A stretch of DNA of 9,783 nt from a bacterium (GTDB lineage: Bacteria > Patescibacteriota > Microgenomatia > Woykebacterales > RBG-16-39-9b), in assembly GCA_030690175.1 (NCBI GenBank), contig JAUYHE010000008.1, positions 1 through 9,783 of the forward strand. The letters run 5' to 3'. The number at the start of each line of letters is the position of its first letter. Position 1 is the stretch's first letter. The position numbers and the translations under genes were made by a program. Shown one piece after another: positions 1-7,387 of this stretch. Under the pieces are notes generated by a model. It was not told the DNA's origin and ran no database searches. It was given only the letters and a program-made list of their open reading frames with translations.

Positions 1-837
1 CACGCTGTAATGCACCTGCTTTACACTAGGTTTATCACTATGGTGCTTCACGATCTGGGATTTATTGATTTTGCAGAGCCATTTAAAAAATTCCGAGCCC
101 ACGGTTTAATTATTCGTGGTGGTGCCAAAATGAGTAAGTCCAAAGGTAACGTGGTCAATCCCAACGAGTATATGGATGCCTATGGTTCTGATGCCTTAAG
201 GATGTACCTACTCTTTATCGGACCTTACTCTCTTGGTGGTGATTTTTCGGATCGGGCGATCGCTGGCGCGTATCGATTTTTGAACAAGACGTGGCAAAAC
301 ACACTCGAAATTAGCTTTCTCAGCCACAATACTAGCAAAGGAGCGGCAACAATTGCTAGCAATCAAACACAAGAATCGATAAACCAACTGGTTAAAAAAG
401 TGACCACAGACCTAGAGTCTTTAAAATTCAACACAGCGATCGCCGCAATCATGAAATTTAACAACTTTTTAGCCAAACACAAAGACCAAGTGGACCTGCA
501 AACTATTAAAAAATATTTAATTATACTTTCGGTATTTGCACCTTTTACCAGCGAAGAGCTTTGGCAACGTCTTGGCGAGCAAGATTTGGTCCATGCTCAA
601 GACTGGCCAACACTGGAAGATAAATTTTTAGAGCCGGAAGAGAGTGTGATTGCAATACAAGTAAACGGAAAGTTAAGAGGTACTGTAGAAATTCAAAGCG
701 CAAAAATTAAAAACCAAAAAGAAGTAGAGAAGTTAGCTCGATCAACTCCTAAGGTAGCAAAGTATATTCAGGGAAAAATAGTAATAAAGACAGTTTACGT
801 TCCCGGTAAGGTCCTGAATGTGGTGATAAGTGAATGA
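1..837 (+). CDS. leuS: Leucyl-tRNA synthetase, C-terminal part (5'-truncated by window edge)
   Basis: Class I aminoacyl-tRNA synthetase that charges tRNA-Leu in the cytoplasm. The reading frame is open from base 1, so this is the last 278 residues of a protein usually of about 800-900; the internal ATG at position 10 is not the start. The fragment opens with the HAVMHLLYTRF segment that follows the LeuRS GGxEH motif. The class I KMSKS signature is at residues 43-47 (KMSKSKGN). An alpha-helical anticodon-binding domain follows, at about residues 80-205. The end is the typical bacterial LeuRS C-terminal domain, with VNGKLRG near residue 220 and VYVPGKVLNVVI at the terminus. The catalytic core with HIGH and the editing domain lie upstream of the window. 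It ends in TGA. No co-directional gene follows closely, and a terminator-like hairpin lies about 150 nt downstream. Family identity is very secure. Confidence 0.97.
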   Translation, partial: HAVMHLLYTRFITMVLHDLGFIDFAEPFKKFRAHGLIIRGGAKMSKSKGNVVNPNEYMDAYGSDALRMYLLFIGPYSLGGDFSDRAIAGAYRFLNKTWQNTLEISFLSHNTSKGAATIASNQTQESINQLVKKVTTDLESLKFNTAIAAIMKFNNFLAKHKDQVDLQTIKKYLIILSVFAPFTSEELWQRLGEQDLVHAQDWPTLEDKFLEPEESVIAIQVNGKLRGTVEIQSAKIKNQKEVEKLARSTPKVAKYIQGKIVIKTVYVPGKVLNVVISE

Positions 838-985
838 TGCACCTGGAGCTATTTGGACGATTCTGGGACGATTTAGAGGCTTCTAGGACTAATTTTAACG
901 ACCGACCCGCAACTCGGATTAGATCGAGATAAACTTAGCTTGCTTGTCTCTTGATAAAGTTTCTAAATAGAGTTATTCTAAAAAT

Positions 986-1020
986 AAATCTGGACAGGTT
1001 GCAAGGTCCGGATTTTATTA
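986..1020 (+). terminator. Probable Rho-independent terminator downstream of leuS
   Basis: A 10-bp stem, AAATCTGGAC (986-995) with GTCCGGATTT (1006-1015) including one G-U pair, has a 10-nt loop. The descending arm ends in a T-rich stretch (TTTTATTA). The stem is only moderately GC-rich, and it sits about 150 nt after the leuS stop, so it may end leuS or belong to the leader of the next gene. Confidence 0.55.
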
Positions 1021-1034
1021 TGGCTTTATGAAAA

Positions 1035-1062
1035 CCGAGGACTCTCAAGTACTCGGAGGTTT
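1035..1062 (+). promoter_or_regulatory. Second hairpin upstream of the SprT-like gene, possible terminator or leader structure
   Basis: CCGAG (1035-1039) pairs with CTCGG (1052-1056), and ACT (1041-1043) pairs with AGT (1048-1050), around a 4-nt CTCA loop with one internal G/A mismatch. TTTATTTT follows a few bases later. Just after the stem, GGAGG (1055-1059) resembles a Shine-Dalgarno site. It is followed only by a nine-codon TTG frame, so it does not serve the next gene in an obvious way. Whether this is a second terminator or a leader element cannot be decided from the sequence. Confidence 0.4.
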
Positions 1063-1088
1063 ATTTTGATTGATTCACTCGAGGGCAA

Positions 1089-1478
1089 ATGAGGGATAAT
1101 TCATATCTAAAAAATCGACTTTATTTTCTTTGGCGAAATTATTTTCCTGATGTTTTAGCAAAAGAACCAATAGAAATTCGTTTTGGCCGAAAAGCCAAGT
1201 ATCGGTTTGGGTCAATTCGTTATTGTCACGCAAGTAAAAAAGTGCATATTACCGTGAACGGTCGGTTTCAAGACGAGAAATACCCAACGGAAATTATAGA
1301 TCATACTGTGGCTCACGAAATGGTTCACTACGCTCAAGGTTTTCCCACTCCCGGTCCGCGTCTGTCGCGATACCCTCACCGTGGTGGCGTAGTCAACCGG
1401 GAGCTGAAAGAGCGGCATCTTCACCACCTAGTTTATTTCTACGACTCTTGGGTAAAAGGCTATATTAATAGTCTATAG
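1089..1478 (+). CDS. SprT-like zinc metalloprotease domain protein
   Basis: Small (129 aa) soluble protein with a zincin active site. HEMVH is at residues 76-80 inside TVAHEMVHYAQG: two zinc-binding histidines with the catalytic glutamate between them. A candidate third ligand is H97 in the PHRGG segment, in the position SprT-like proteins use for a histidine shortly after the active-site helix. No signal peptide or membrane segment is visible, so it is probably cytoplasmic. SprT/Spartan-family proteins act as minimal metalloproteases, and some cut DNA-protein crosslinks; the substrate here is unknown. The ATG at 1089 is the first possible start, because the frame has a stop at 1071-1073; GAGGG at 1081-1085 is a Shine-Dalgarno with unusually short spacing. 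It appears to be a single-gene unit between two terminator-like hairpins. The family call is good; the biological role is inference. Confidence 0.8.
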   Translation: MRDNSYLKNRLYFLWRNYFPDVLAKEPIEIRFGRKAKYRFGSIRYCHASKKVHITVNGRFQDEKYPTEIIDHTVAHEMVHYAQGFPTPGPRLSRYPHRGGVVNRELKERHLHHLVYFYDSWVKGYINSL

Positions 1479-1538
1479 ATTTCAATTCAAAGTAGCTCCA
1501 TTAGTATCTTCAAACATTAGAATAATAGCGAATACACC

Positions 1539-1563
1539 GAGCCTCCACTTGCCGGCTTTTTAT
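1539..1563 (+). terminator. Weak Rho-independent terminator after the SprT-like gene
   Basis: GAGCC (1539-1543) can pair with GGCTT (1554-1558, one G-U) around a 10-nt loop, directly followed by TTT and ATT, so T5 in total from 1557. The stem is short. Its place just ahead of the comEA promoter suits a boundary between transcription units. Confidence 0.4.
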
Positions 1564-1569
1564 TACCGC

Positions 1570-1598
1570 TTGACAGCCCCTTAAACTTTTCCTAGTAT
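1570..1598 (+). promoter_or_regulatory. sigma70-type promoter of the comEA operon
   Basis: A perfect -35 box TTGACA (1570-1575), exactly 17 bp of spacer and a -10 box TAGTAT (1593-1598, 4 of 6 consensus). The expected transcription start, about 7 nt after the -10 box, is 1605-1606. The comEA ATG is at 1607, so the transcript should be leaderless or nearly so. No Shine-Dalgarno site lies before the ATG. Confidence 0.75.
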
Positions 1599-1606
1599 TT
1601 CCCTAA

Positions 1607-2218
1607 ATGAATTGGCGCAAAAATAAACTAGTTAAGAACTTGCCACGACAAGCAAAAAAATTCCAAACCTCAATTATCCTGGCTTTGGTCGGGTTAGCTC
1701 TTATTGGGGCAGGGCTTTCGTTCTCAAAGATATTTTCAAGCTCAAAACAACCAAACTTAGCTACGGAAAATACTAATACAAAAGTTGAGGATCAGCAAAG
1801 GATAGCCGTAGATGTTGAGGGAGCTGTTGGTAGCCCAGGTGTCCTGCACTTAACTGAAAATGCAAGACTGGAGGAGGCAATAAAGGCAGCTGGTGGTTTG
1901 GCCCAAAACGCCGATCGAGAATGGGTTGCAAAAAATCTCAATCTAGCCGCGAAACTTGCTGACGGCCAGAAAATCTACATTCCTATTGTTGGCCAAAGCC
2001 CTTCAAGCGGTGGTGTCGTAGCGTCTGAAGTGAGTGGCAAAATTAATATCAATACGGCAACAGAGGTTCAACTTGATAGCTTGCCAGATATTGGCCCGGT
2101 TCGAGCCGGAAAAATCATTGCCAATCGTCCGTACAGCAAGATAGAAGATTTGCTAAGCAAAAAAGTAATTGGAGAAGCAACTTTTGAAAAAATCAAGGCT
2201 AGCATCACCCTCTACTAA
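1607..2218 (+). CDS. comEA: ComEA-type DNA receptor (competence)
   Basis: Membrane-anchored protein of 203 aa that binds incoming double-stranded DNA on the outer face of the membrane during natural transformation and passes it to ComEC. The domain order is that of ComEA. A basic N-terminus is followed by one membrane segment (about residues 22-40) and a polar linker. Next comes an SLBB-like domain (about 66-126, starting IAVDVEGAV and ending GQKIYIP). Last is a helix-hairpin-helix DNA-binding domain (about 144-203) opening with KININTATEVQLDSLPDIG and carrying the hairpin LPDIGPVRAGKII at 159-171. It is the first gene of a tight operon with the comEC genes, which supports the role. The ATG at 1607 is chosen because it fits the N-terminal anchor and lies about 2 nt from the predicted transcription start. 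Ends in TAA. Confidence 0.93.
   Translation: MNWRKNKLVKNLPRQAKKFQTSIILALVGLALIGAGLSFSKIFSSSKQPNLATENTNTKVEDQQRIAVDVEGAVGSPGVLHLTENARLEEAIKAAGGLAQNADREWVAKNLNLAAKLADGQKIYIPIVGQSPSSGGVVASEVSGKININTATEVQLDSLPDIGPVRAGKIIANRPYSKIEDLLSKKVIGEATFEKIKASITLY
2171..2174 (+). promoter_or_regulatory. Shine-Dalgarno site that decides the comEC start
   Basis: GGAG lies inside the end of comEA, 9 nt before the TTG at 2184. The frame of the next gene has no ATG before its first membrane segment, so a non-ATG start is required. This is the best-spaced ribosome binding site among the TTG candidates (2169, 2184, about 2280). Confidence 0.5.
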
Positions 2219-3512
2219 GGAAGACAGGGCAGACAACCTGCTTCAAAATTCGAAACGCAAGGTTTCTGATGATTACAGGTTGAAAAAGTATTCCCGTGAG
2301 CCACAAAAGGCAAGGCGGAAAATTAAAAAGCTCGTTCCTTTGCTACTGCTTATACTCTTTCTAACCGTGAGTGTATTTCGTTTTTTGTCCATTCAGGAGC
2401 CAATTAAAGAGGGGAACGTGCAGGTATCGGGAACGTTGCTTGAACAACCAAAAATCTACGATAAGTGGCAGTATTTTGATATGGATGGATATAGAGTGAA
2501 AGCCCCAAGTACTCTTGAAGTGGACTACGGTGACAAATTAGAAATTGTCGGTAGGGTTCAAAATGAAAGGCTGGTGGCAGCAGATTTAAAAGCCATTGGC
2601 GAGTCTAAATGGCAAAAAGGCCTATTCTCTATTCGGGAAAAATTAAAAGAGAAGATTTTTGCAGCGTTGCCCGAGCCTCAAGCCGCACTTCTAGCCGGGA
2701 TAGTTTTAGGCGTAAAGCAAGATTTACCGGCCGATTTTGGTGAATCTCTACGTAAAACAGGCACAATCCACGTGGTCGTCGTTTCAGGATACAATATTAG
2801 TGTGGTGGCCGGATTTACCATTGGGTTGGTGAGGTTTGTCCGTAGGCAAATAGCAATTATTTTGGCCTTGCTGGCGATTATTTTTTACACTTTACTGGTT
2901 GGTGCAGAACCGCCAGCCGTGAGAGCGGCAATTATGGGCGTCGTCGGTTTTACGGCCATTTTTCTCGGCCGCCAAAGATATGCCCTTTACTCGCTTTTCC
3001 TAGCCGCCTTTCTAATGATTTTTGTCAACCCAAAAGTGGTTGGTGAGATCGGATTTCAATTATCTTTCCTAGCTACAGCTGGAATTATTTTATTCCAAGA
3101 AAGGATATACAAATTCCTAAAATTTCTACCGGGGCCTTTTAGCGATGATTTAGCGACGACTCTTGCGGCTCAAAGTCTGGTAGTTCCAATCATCTTTTAT
3201 CACTTTGGATCTGTATCTGCTATCTCACCCGTGGTCAATGCCGCCGTTTTGTGGACGATTCCATTGGCGACAATTTTGGGATTCCTTTTTTTAGCAACTA
3301 GCTTTATTGTGCCTATTCTAGCCGCTGGTATTGGGTCGGTCATTTGGGGAGTACTTTCGATATTCGTCTTTTTGGTAGAACTGTTTGGAAAATTATCCTT
3401 TGCTTATTTGCACTTCACACCGAAAGAGTTATTGCCGGTAGTGATTTATTACGTTTTTTTGTTGGTGGTTATTATTTATTTAAAAAATGTCAGATTGGTT
3501 AAGCCAAAATAA
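2184..3512 (+). CDS. comEC: ComEC/Rec2 channel part (Competence domain), lacking the C-terminal MBL domain
   Basis: Polytopic inner-membrane protein of about 442 aa that forms the channel through which single-stranded DNA enters during transformation. A charged N-terminal tail leads to a membrane segment (about residues 51-68). An OB-like N-terminal domain follows (about 79-140, VQVSGTLLEQPKIYDKW onward), then the multi-helix Competence domain from about residue 165. Family landmarks include LLAGIVLG, TGTIHVVVVSGYN (near 192-204), PAVRAAIM and IGFQLSFLAT. In most bacteria the same polypeptide continues into a metallo-beta-lactamase domain; here that domain is the next gene, in another frame, overlapping by 26 nt. 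The start is TTG 2184, backed by GGAG 9 nt upstream; TTG 2169 would add five residues. It overlaps comEA by 35 nt, suggesting translational coupling. The family is secure; the exact start is not. Confidence 0.92.
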   Translation: MKKSRLASPSTKEDRADNLLQNSKRKVSDDYRLKKYSREPQKARRKIKKLVPLLLLILFLTVSVFRFLSIQEPIKEGNVQVSGTLLEQPKIYDKWQYFDMDGYRVKAPSTLEVDYGDKLEIVGRVQNERLVAADLKAIGESKWQKGLFSIREKLKEKIFAALPEPQAALLAGIVLGVKQDLPADFGESLRKTGTIHVVVVSGYNISVVAGFTIGLVRFVRRQIAIILALLAIIFYTLLVGAEPPAVRAAIMGVVGFTAIFLGRQRYALYSLFLAAFLMIFVNPKVVGEIGFQLSFLATAGIILFQERIYKFLKFLPGPFSDDLATTLAAQSLVVPIIFYHFGSVSAISPVVNAAVLWTIPLATILGFLFLATSFIVPILAAGIGSVIWGVLSIFVFLVELFGKLSFAYLHFTPKELLPVVIYYVFLLVVIIYLKNVRLVKPK

Positions 3513-4338
3513 AATAAAAGCTGCTTTTTATTCATTGATAATTACCAACATTTTGGTTTGGGGTTTCTACTTTTCCCAGCCCGATGGAGATTTCCGTTTA
3601 AAAATTTATGATGTGGGCCAAGGGGATGCCATCTTTATTAGGACGAGCCGAGGCTACAAAATTTTGATTGACGGTGGTCCCGGTGACAGAGTTCTTGATT
3701 ATCTAGGTAAGGACCTACCATTCTATTCGAAAAAAATTGATCTTGTAGTACTTACTCATCCCCAGGCAGATCATTTAACGGGTTTGATACAAGTCGTAAA
3801 GCGGTATCAGGTTGAAAACCTTTGGGTCAGTCAGGTAACGAACACTACTCGCGGTTATGAGGCTTGGCGGCAAGCAATAAAGCAAAGCAGAGTAAAAGTA
3901 ACCACTGTTCACCAGGGAAAAAAATTACAATTGGCCGATGGTACAAAAATAACTGTCCTTTGGCCGACCAGTTCGGTAAATAGCCGTGATCTAAATGCTT
4001 ATTCAATCGTCCTACTTATTTCTTACGGTAGTTTTGATGCGATGCTCACCGGAGACGCCGACAAAAAATTCCAGCCGTATACAAGTAGTAGCGGCCACGT
4101 TGAAGTATTTAAAGTTCCCCACCACGGTTCAAAAACAGCGATTAACGAATATTTTGTAAAATCTATCTCGCCCGAAGTGAGTGTGATTTCGGTAGGAAAG
4201 AAAAATAATTACGGCCATCCCAATGAAAACATAATTAATTTTCTCGAAAATATCGGTTCAAAAGTATACAGAACAGATAAAAACGGTACAGTTGAAATTG
4301 TGAGCGACGGCAAAAGTTGGTATACTAAAACAAATTAA
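3487..4338 (+). CDS. ComEC C-terminal type metallo-beta-lactamase-fold hydrolase
   Basis: 283-aa protein with an N-terminal membrane segment (about residues 12-30) and a metallo-beta-lactamase fold of the ComEC/Rec2 C-terminal kind. Visible motifs are DVGQGDA (42-48), IDGGPG (61-66), the metal site H91-x-x-x-D95-H96 in LTHPQADHLTGL, LTGDA with D190, PHHGS (211-215) and NNYGHPN with H244. In full-length ComEC this domain is thought to degrade the non-transported DNA strand outside the membrane. The anchor would keep it beside the channel encoded just upstream. The ATG at 3487 lies in an A-rich stretch with no Shine-Dalgarno site and overlaps the previous gene by 26 nt, so coupled translation is likely. 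A one-base skip in the A6 run at 3482-3487 would fuse it to the channel protein; see the findings. A stand-alone MBL hydrolase is possible, but the position makes the ComEC role much more likely. Confidence 0.88.
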   Translation: MSDWLSQNKIKAAFYSLIITNILVWGFYFSQPDGDFRLKIYDVGQGDAIFIRTSRGYKILIDGGPGDRVLDYLGKDLPFYSKKIDLVVLTHPQADHLTGLIQVVKRYQVENLWVSQVTNTTRGYEAWRQAIKQSRVKVTTVHQGKKLQLADGTKITVLWPTSSVNSRDLNAYSIVLLISYGSFDAMLTGDADKKFQPYTSSSGHVEVFKVPHHGSKTAINEYFVKSISPEVSVISVGKKNNYGHPNENIINFLENIGSKVYRTDKNGTVEIVSDGKSWYTKTN

Positions 4339-4356
4339 AATGCAAAATTGATCTTT

Positions 4357-6036
4357 ATGATAAGAAATTTATTGAGGGAGAAGTTAAAGGAGGCACTAAA
4401 CAAAGCCGGATATACAGATACCGATCCTGAGATTTTAGCAACGTCCGATTCTAAATTTGGCGATTACTATTCTACGATAGCTCTGAAGCTTAAGGAGAAA
4501 TCAAACAAGCAAACATTAGAGGCAACTGCCAAATTTATTGAGGCTAAAATACCTAAGGACGAGACCTTTTTTACAACAGAAGTTGCCCCAAACGGTTTCA
4601 TAAACTTCAAAATTTCTGATAATTACCTCCAATCCCAAGTCCAAAAAATAATCGAAGAAGATGAGGATTATGGGCGTCTAAACATTGGCAAAGGTAAAAA
4701 AGTTCGGGTAGAATTCGTATCTGCCAATCCCACTGGACCCCTGCACATAGGAAATGCCCGGGGAGGACCGCTCGGCGACACAATTGCTTCAGTTTTAGAA
4801 TTTTCTGGCTACCAAGTTATAAGGGAATACCTAAACAACAATGTTGGAGGCCAAATTGAAGCACTTGGTGCTACTATTGCCAAAAGGATGGGTTACTACC
4901 GTGGGGTTAAGCCAGTCAAAGAAAAAGAGCCAGCTTATCAGGGGAACTATATCGAAGAACTTGCAGCTAAAGTGAAGAAACAAATAGAGGCTGAAGGAGG
5001 GGATAAGAAATACGGAATGTTAAGTACGATTGATCAGGATAGCCTATATGGTAGTAAAGCTGCAAAAATAATGTTTGAGGAAATCATAGCCGATCTGAAA
5101 GCGATGGGTATAGAATACGATAAGATCGCCCACGAAGATGAATTGCAAACCAAACTCCCTGATATTTTAAAAGTTCTTGAGAACAAGCAAGTAATTAAAA
5201 AATACGAAGGTGCCGTTTGGTTCGCTCCAAAGGATGAGTCTCTTAAAGATAAGGACGCAGTGGTGGTGAAAAGCGATGGTTCCTACACCTATTTTGCCGG
5301 TGATATTGTTTACCACAAAGAAAAATTCGAATCTGGCGCCGACCTGGTGATCGACGTGTTTGGTAGCAATACTTCTGGTCACGTGCCAAAGCTAAGAGCG
5401 GCCGTCGCGGCTCTGGGCTTCGATGCAAAGAAATTAAAGACCATTTTATACCAGTTTGTACGAGTAAAGAAGGGAAATGAAATAGTTAGGATGAGTAAAC
5501 GTGCTGGCGATTTTGTTACTGCCCGTGAAGTACTCGATGAGGTAGGGAAGGACGCCTTCAGATTCACGCTTCTTATGTACGATCCAAATACTCACATGGA
5601 CTTTGATCTGGAGCAAGCCAAGAAGCAGTCAGAAGAAAATCCGGTCTACTACGTGCAATATGCCCACGCTCGTTGTGTAAGCATTTTGAAAAAGGCGCAA
5701 GGAGAAGACTTCGACCTCAGAAATCTTAGCAAACAAAAACTAAATTTGCTAAATACAAGCTCAGAGTTATATTTAATAAGAAAGCTGATTAAATTTCCAG
5801 AGCTGGTAGAAGATATAGTAAGCTCGAAAGTAGGCTACCCGGTTCATTTATGGCCGTTAAATACTCTGAGAGTAGCTGATGAACTAAATAGATTCTACGA
5901 GCAGGAGAGAGTACTTGGTGAGGAGAAAGAAGTTTCGTACGCTAGACTTGCTTTGATCCTGGCGACAAAAATAGTCTTGCGTAATAGTTTACAATTAATG
6001 GGTATTTCTGCCCCAGAATATATGGAAAAAGCTTAA
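4357..6036 (+). CDS. argS: Arginyl-tRNA synthetase
   Basis: Class I synthetase of about 559 aa that charges tRNA-Arg; the length is normal for the family. From the ATG, an N-terminal Add-1 domain (about residues 1-85) is followed by the catalytic domain. This carries ANPTGPLHIGNARGG, the HIGH-type motif HIGN at about 130-133, and RMSKRAG, the degenerate KMSKS-type loop, at about 378-384. The DALR anticodon-binding domain starts near NPVYYVQYAHAR (about 428-439) and ends in the typical LMGISAPEYM. One oddity: a segment usually written GADHHG in bacterial ArgRS reads GSNTSG here (about residues 336-341). An in-frame TTG at 4348 would add three residues, but ATG 4357 is preferred. Neither has a Shine-Dalgarno site. 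The gene begins 18 nt after the MBL gene, within the same probable operon. Ends in TAA. Confidence 0.95.
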   Translation: MIRNLLREKLKEALNKAGYTDTDPEILATSDSKFGDYYSTIALKLKEKSNKQTLEATAKFIEAKIPKDETFFTTEVAPNGFINFKISDNYLQSQVQKIIEEDEDYGRLNIGKGKKVRVEFVSANPTGPLHIGNARGGPLGDTIASVLEFSGYQVIREYLNNNVGGQIEALGATIAKRMGYYRGVKPVKEKEPAYQGNYIEELAAKVKKQIEAEGGDKKYGMLSTIDQDSLYGSKAAKIMFEEIIADLKAMGIEYDKIAHEDELQTKLPDILKVLENKQVIKKYEGAVWFAPKDESLKDKDAVVVKSDGSYTYFAGDIVYHKEKFESGADLVIDVFGSNTSGHVPKLRAAVAALGFDAKKLKTILYQFVRVKKGNEIVRMSKRAGDFVTAREVLDEVGKDAFRFTLLMYDPNTHMDFDLEQAKKQSEENPVYYVQYAHARCVSILKKAQGEDFDLRNLSKQKLNLLNTSSELYLIRKLIKFPELVEDIVSSKVGYPVHLWPLNTLRVADELNRFYEQERVLGEEKEVSYARLALILATKIVLRNSLQLMGISAPEYMEKA

Positions 6037-6038
6037 AA

Positions 6039-7307
6039 ATGGATCAGAAGATAATTTCGCTTCCAAATAGTTTAAAAACCCTTTCCTCGCATCTTCCAGG
6101 CACAAAAAGCGTCACCGTGCTCATTTTGGTTGGTACAGGTAGTCGTTATGAAGACAAACGAACCAATGGTATTGCTCACTACGCTGAGCACATGTTTTTC
6201 AAAGGAACCAAGAAGAGACCGACGGCACTGGAAATTTCGACGCTTATTGATGGTATAGGCGGAGAATTCAACGCTTTTACTTCGAAAGAGTATACCGGCT
6301 ATTTTGTCAAGGCCAGCACCCAACATTTTGAACTTGTTATGGACGTACTTAGCGACATGCTCCAAAATTCTAAGTTTGAGCAAAAGGAAATAGATAGAGA
6401 AAGGGGAGTTATTTTTGAAGAACTCCGCATGTACTTAGACACTCCGGTGCGCTACATCCACGATCTTTATGAGCAGTTGCTCTTTGGCGACCAGCCACTG
6501 GGTTGGGATATTGTTGGTACAATCGACTCACTAAAAAATATAAACCGGGGGCAGTTTCTAAAATTCAAAGATGCTTATTACAACCCTGAAAACATGCTTG
6601 TTTCTATTGCCGGTGGAGTTTCTCATCGTGATACGGAAGTTACCACTAATAAATATTTAGGTAATTTAAAAAATAAAGAAACAGCTAAATTTACGAAAGT
6701 AAAAATTGATCAAAAAAAACCGGTTGCAAAAGTGGTTACCAAAAACACGGAACAAGCTCATTTGGCTCTTGGTGTTCGGTCTTACCCCCGTGGCCATAAA
6801 AATCATTACGTCGCAGTAGTTCTGAACACGATACTTGGTTCTTCAATGAGCTCCAGACTGTTTATACAGCTACGGGAAAGAAGAGGTTTGGCTTACTATG
6901 TGCGCGCCGGGCTTGAGGAGTACTACGATGCTGGATCTTTTGTAGCTAGTGCCGGCGTCCCGCCTAAAAAAATAGACGAAGCAATAAAGGTAATCTTGGA
7001 CGAATATTTCAAGATTACCAAAGAAAAGGTTGGGGAAAAGGAACTTAAAAAGTCCAAAGAGCATCTCAAAGGTAGTTTGGCGCTGGGACTTGAGGATTCT
7101 CGCGAAGTTGCCTCTCTCTTTGGCGCGCAACAGCTTCTAGAAGGAAAATTTAGGAGCCTGGAAGAAATATCTAAAAACATTGATAAGGTCACCGCTGAAG
7201 AGATACAGTCGGTGGCCCAGGAAATTTTTGTTAATAGAGCCCTAAACCTAACTGTTATCGGACCATATAAAAATGAAGAAAAATTTGTTAAAATATTAAA
7301 AATATAA
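6039..7307 (+). CDS. M16 family (pitrilysin/insulinase-like) zinc peptidase
   Basis: 422-aa peptidase of the single-unit M16 type, like the processing-peptidase and YmxG-like proteins of bacteria. The inverted zinc motif HxxEH is seen as H47-Y-A-E50-H51 in NGIAHYAEHMFFKGT, with E50 catalytic. The third ligand is a glutamate of the ERGVIFEEL segment (E127 or E128), at the family spacing of about 77 residues. The first M16 domain covers about residues 10-160. The second, inactive M16_C domain follows at about 165-345 and includes the RRGLAYYVRAG region with the conserved Arg-Tyr substrate-binding motif. No signal peptide is seen, so it is probably cytoplasmic, degrading or processing peptides; the substrate is unknown. 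It starts 2 nt after the argS stop and is the last gene of the comEA operon, with no obvious Shine-Dalgarno site. Confidence 0.93.
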   Translation: MDQKIISLPNSLKTLSSHLPGTKSVTVLILVGTGSRYEDKRTNGIAHYAEHMFFKGTKKRPTALEISTLIDGIGGEFNAFTSKEYTGYFVKASTQHFELVMDVLSDMLQNSKFEQKEIDRERGVIFEELRMYLDTPVRYIHDLYEQLLFGDQPLGWDIVGTIDSLKNINRGQFLKFKDAYYNPENMLVSIAGGVSHRDTEVTTNKYLGNLKNKETAKFTKVKIDQKKPVAKVVTKNTEQAHLALGVRSYPRGHKNHYVAVVLNTILGSSMSSRLFIQLRERRGLAYYVRAGLEEYYDAGSFVASAGVPPKKIDEAIKVILDEYFKITKEKVGEKELKKSKEHLKGSLALGLEDSREVASLFGAQQLLEGKFRSLEEISKNIDKVTAEEIQSVAQEIFVNRALNLTVIGPYKNEEKFVKILKI

Positions 7308-7387
7308 AACGAGCTTTGGCCGCTTAAAGTAATTTTTTCGGCTCCAAATCAGCGCGAAATAAAAGCTAGTTGTATTAAAAGTTAAGG

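Larger units (their letters stand above)
838..1088 (+). other. Non-coding region after leuS with several predicted hairpins
   Basis: I see no convincing gene in these 251 bases. They hold a direct repeat GGACGATT (855-862 and 867-874) and a run of possible RNA hairpins. The first pairs CTAAT 889-893 with ATTAG 918-922 and CCGA 902-905 with TCGG 914-917. The second pairs GAGATAA 926-932 with TTGTCTC 944-950 (one G-U). The third and fourth are listed separately (986-1015 and 1035-1056). It could be a long leuS 3' UTR, an upstream leader of the SprT-like gene, or an unrecognised small RNA. No T-box sequence or other known riboswitch motif was recognised. Confidence 0.5.

Noticed and set aside
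1028..1069. 13-codon ATG frame spanning the second hairpin upstream of the SprT-like gene, with TATTAT 7 nt ahead
   Set aside because: No well-spaced -35 box (closest TGGACA is 19 bp away and inside the terminator stem), no ribosome site and no run of regulatory codons; too short to claim as a gene or leader peptide.
4340..4351. Three-codon ATG frame (ATG CAA AAT TGA) between the MBL gene and argS
   Set aside because: Expected by chance in AT-rich sequence; no ribosome site or conservation evidence.
6870..7192. Minus-strand open frames inside the M16 peptidase gene
   Set aside because: They are antisense shadows of a clear M16 coding sequence, rich in Ser/Phe as expected from the reverse complement of Lys/Glu-rich codons.
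7308..7345. Terminator after the M16 gene (CTTT/AAAG pairing and a T6 run at 7333-7338)
   Set aside because: The stem is only about 4 bp and AT-rich. Transcription must stop somewhere here, but this structure is too weak to call.
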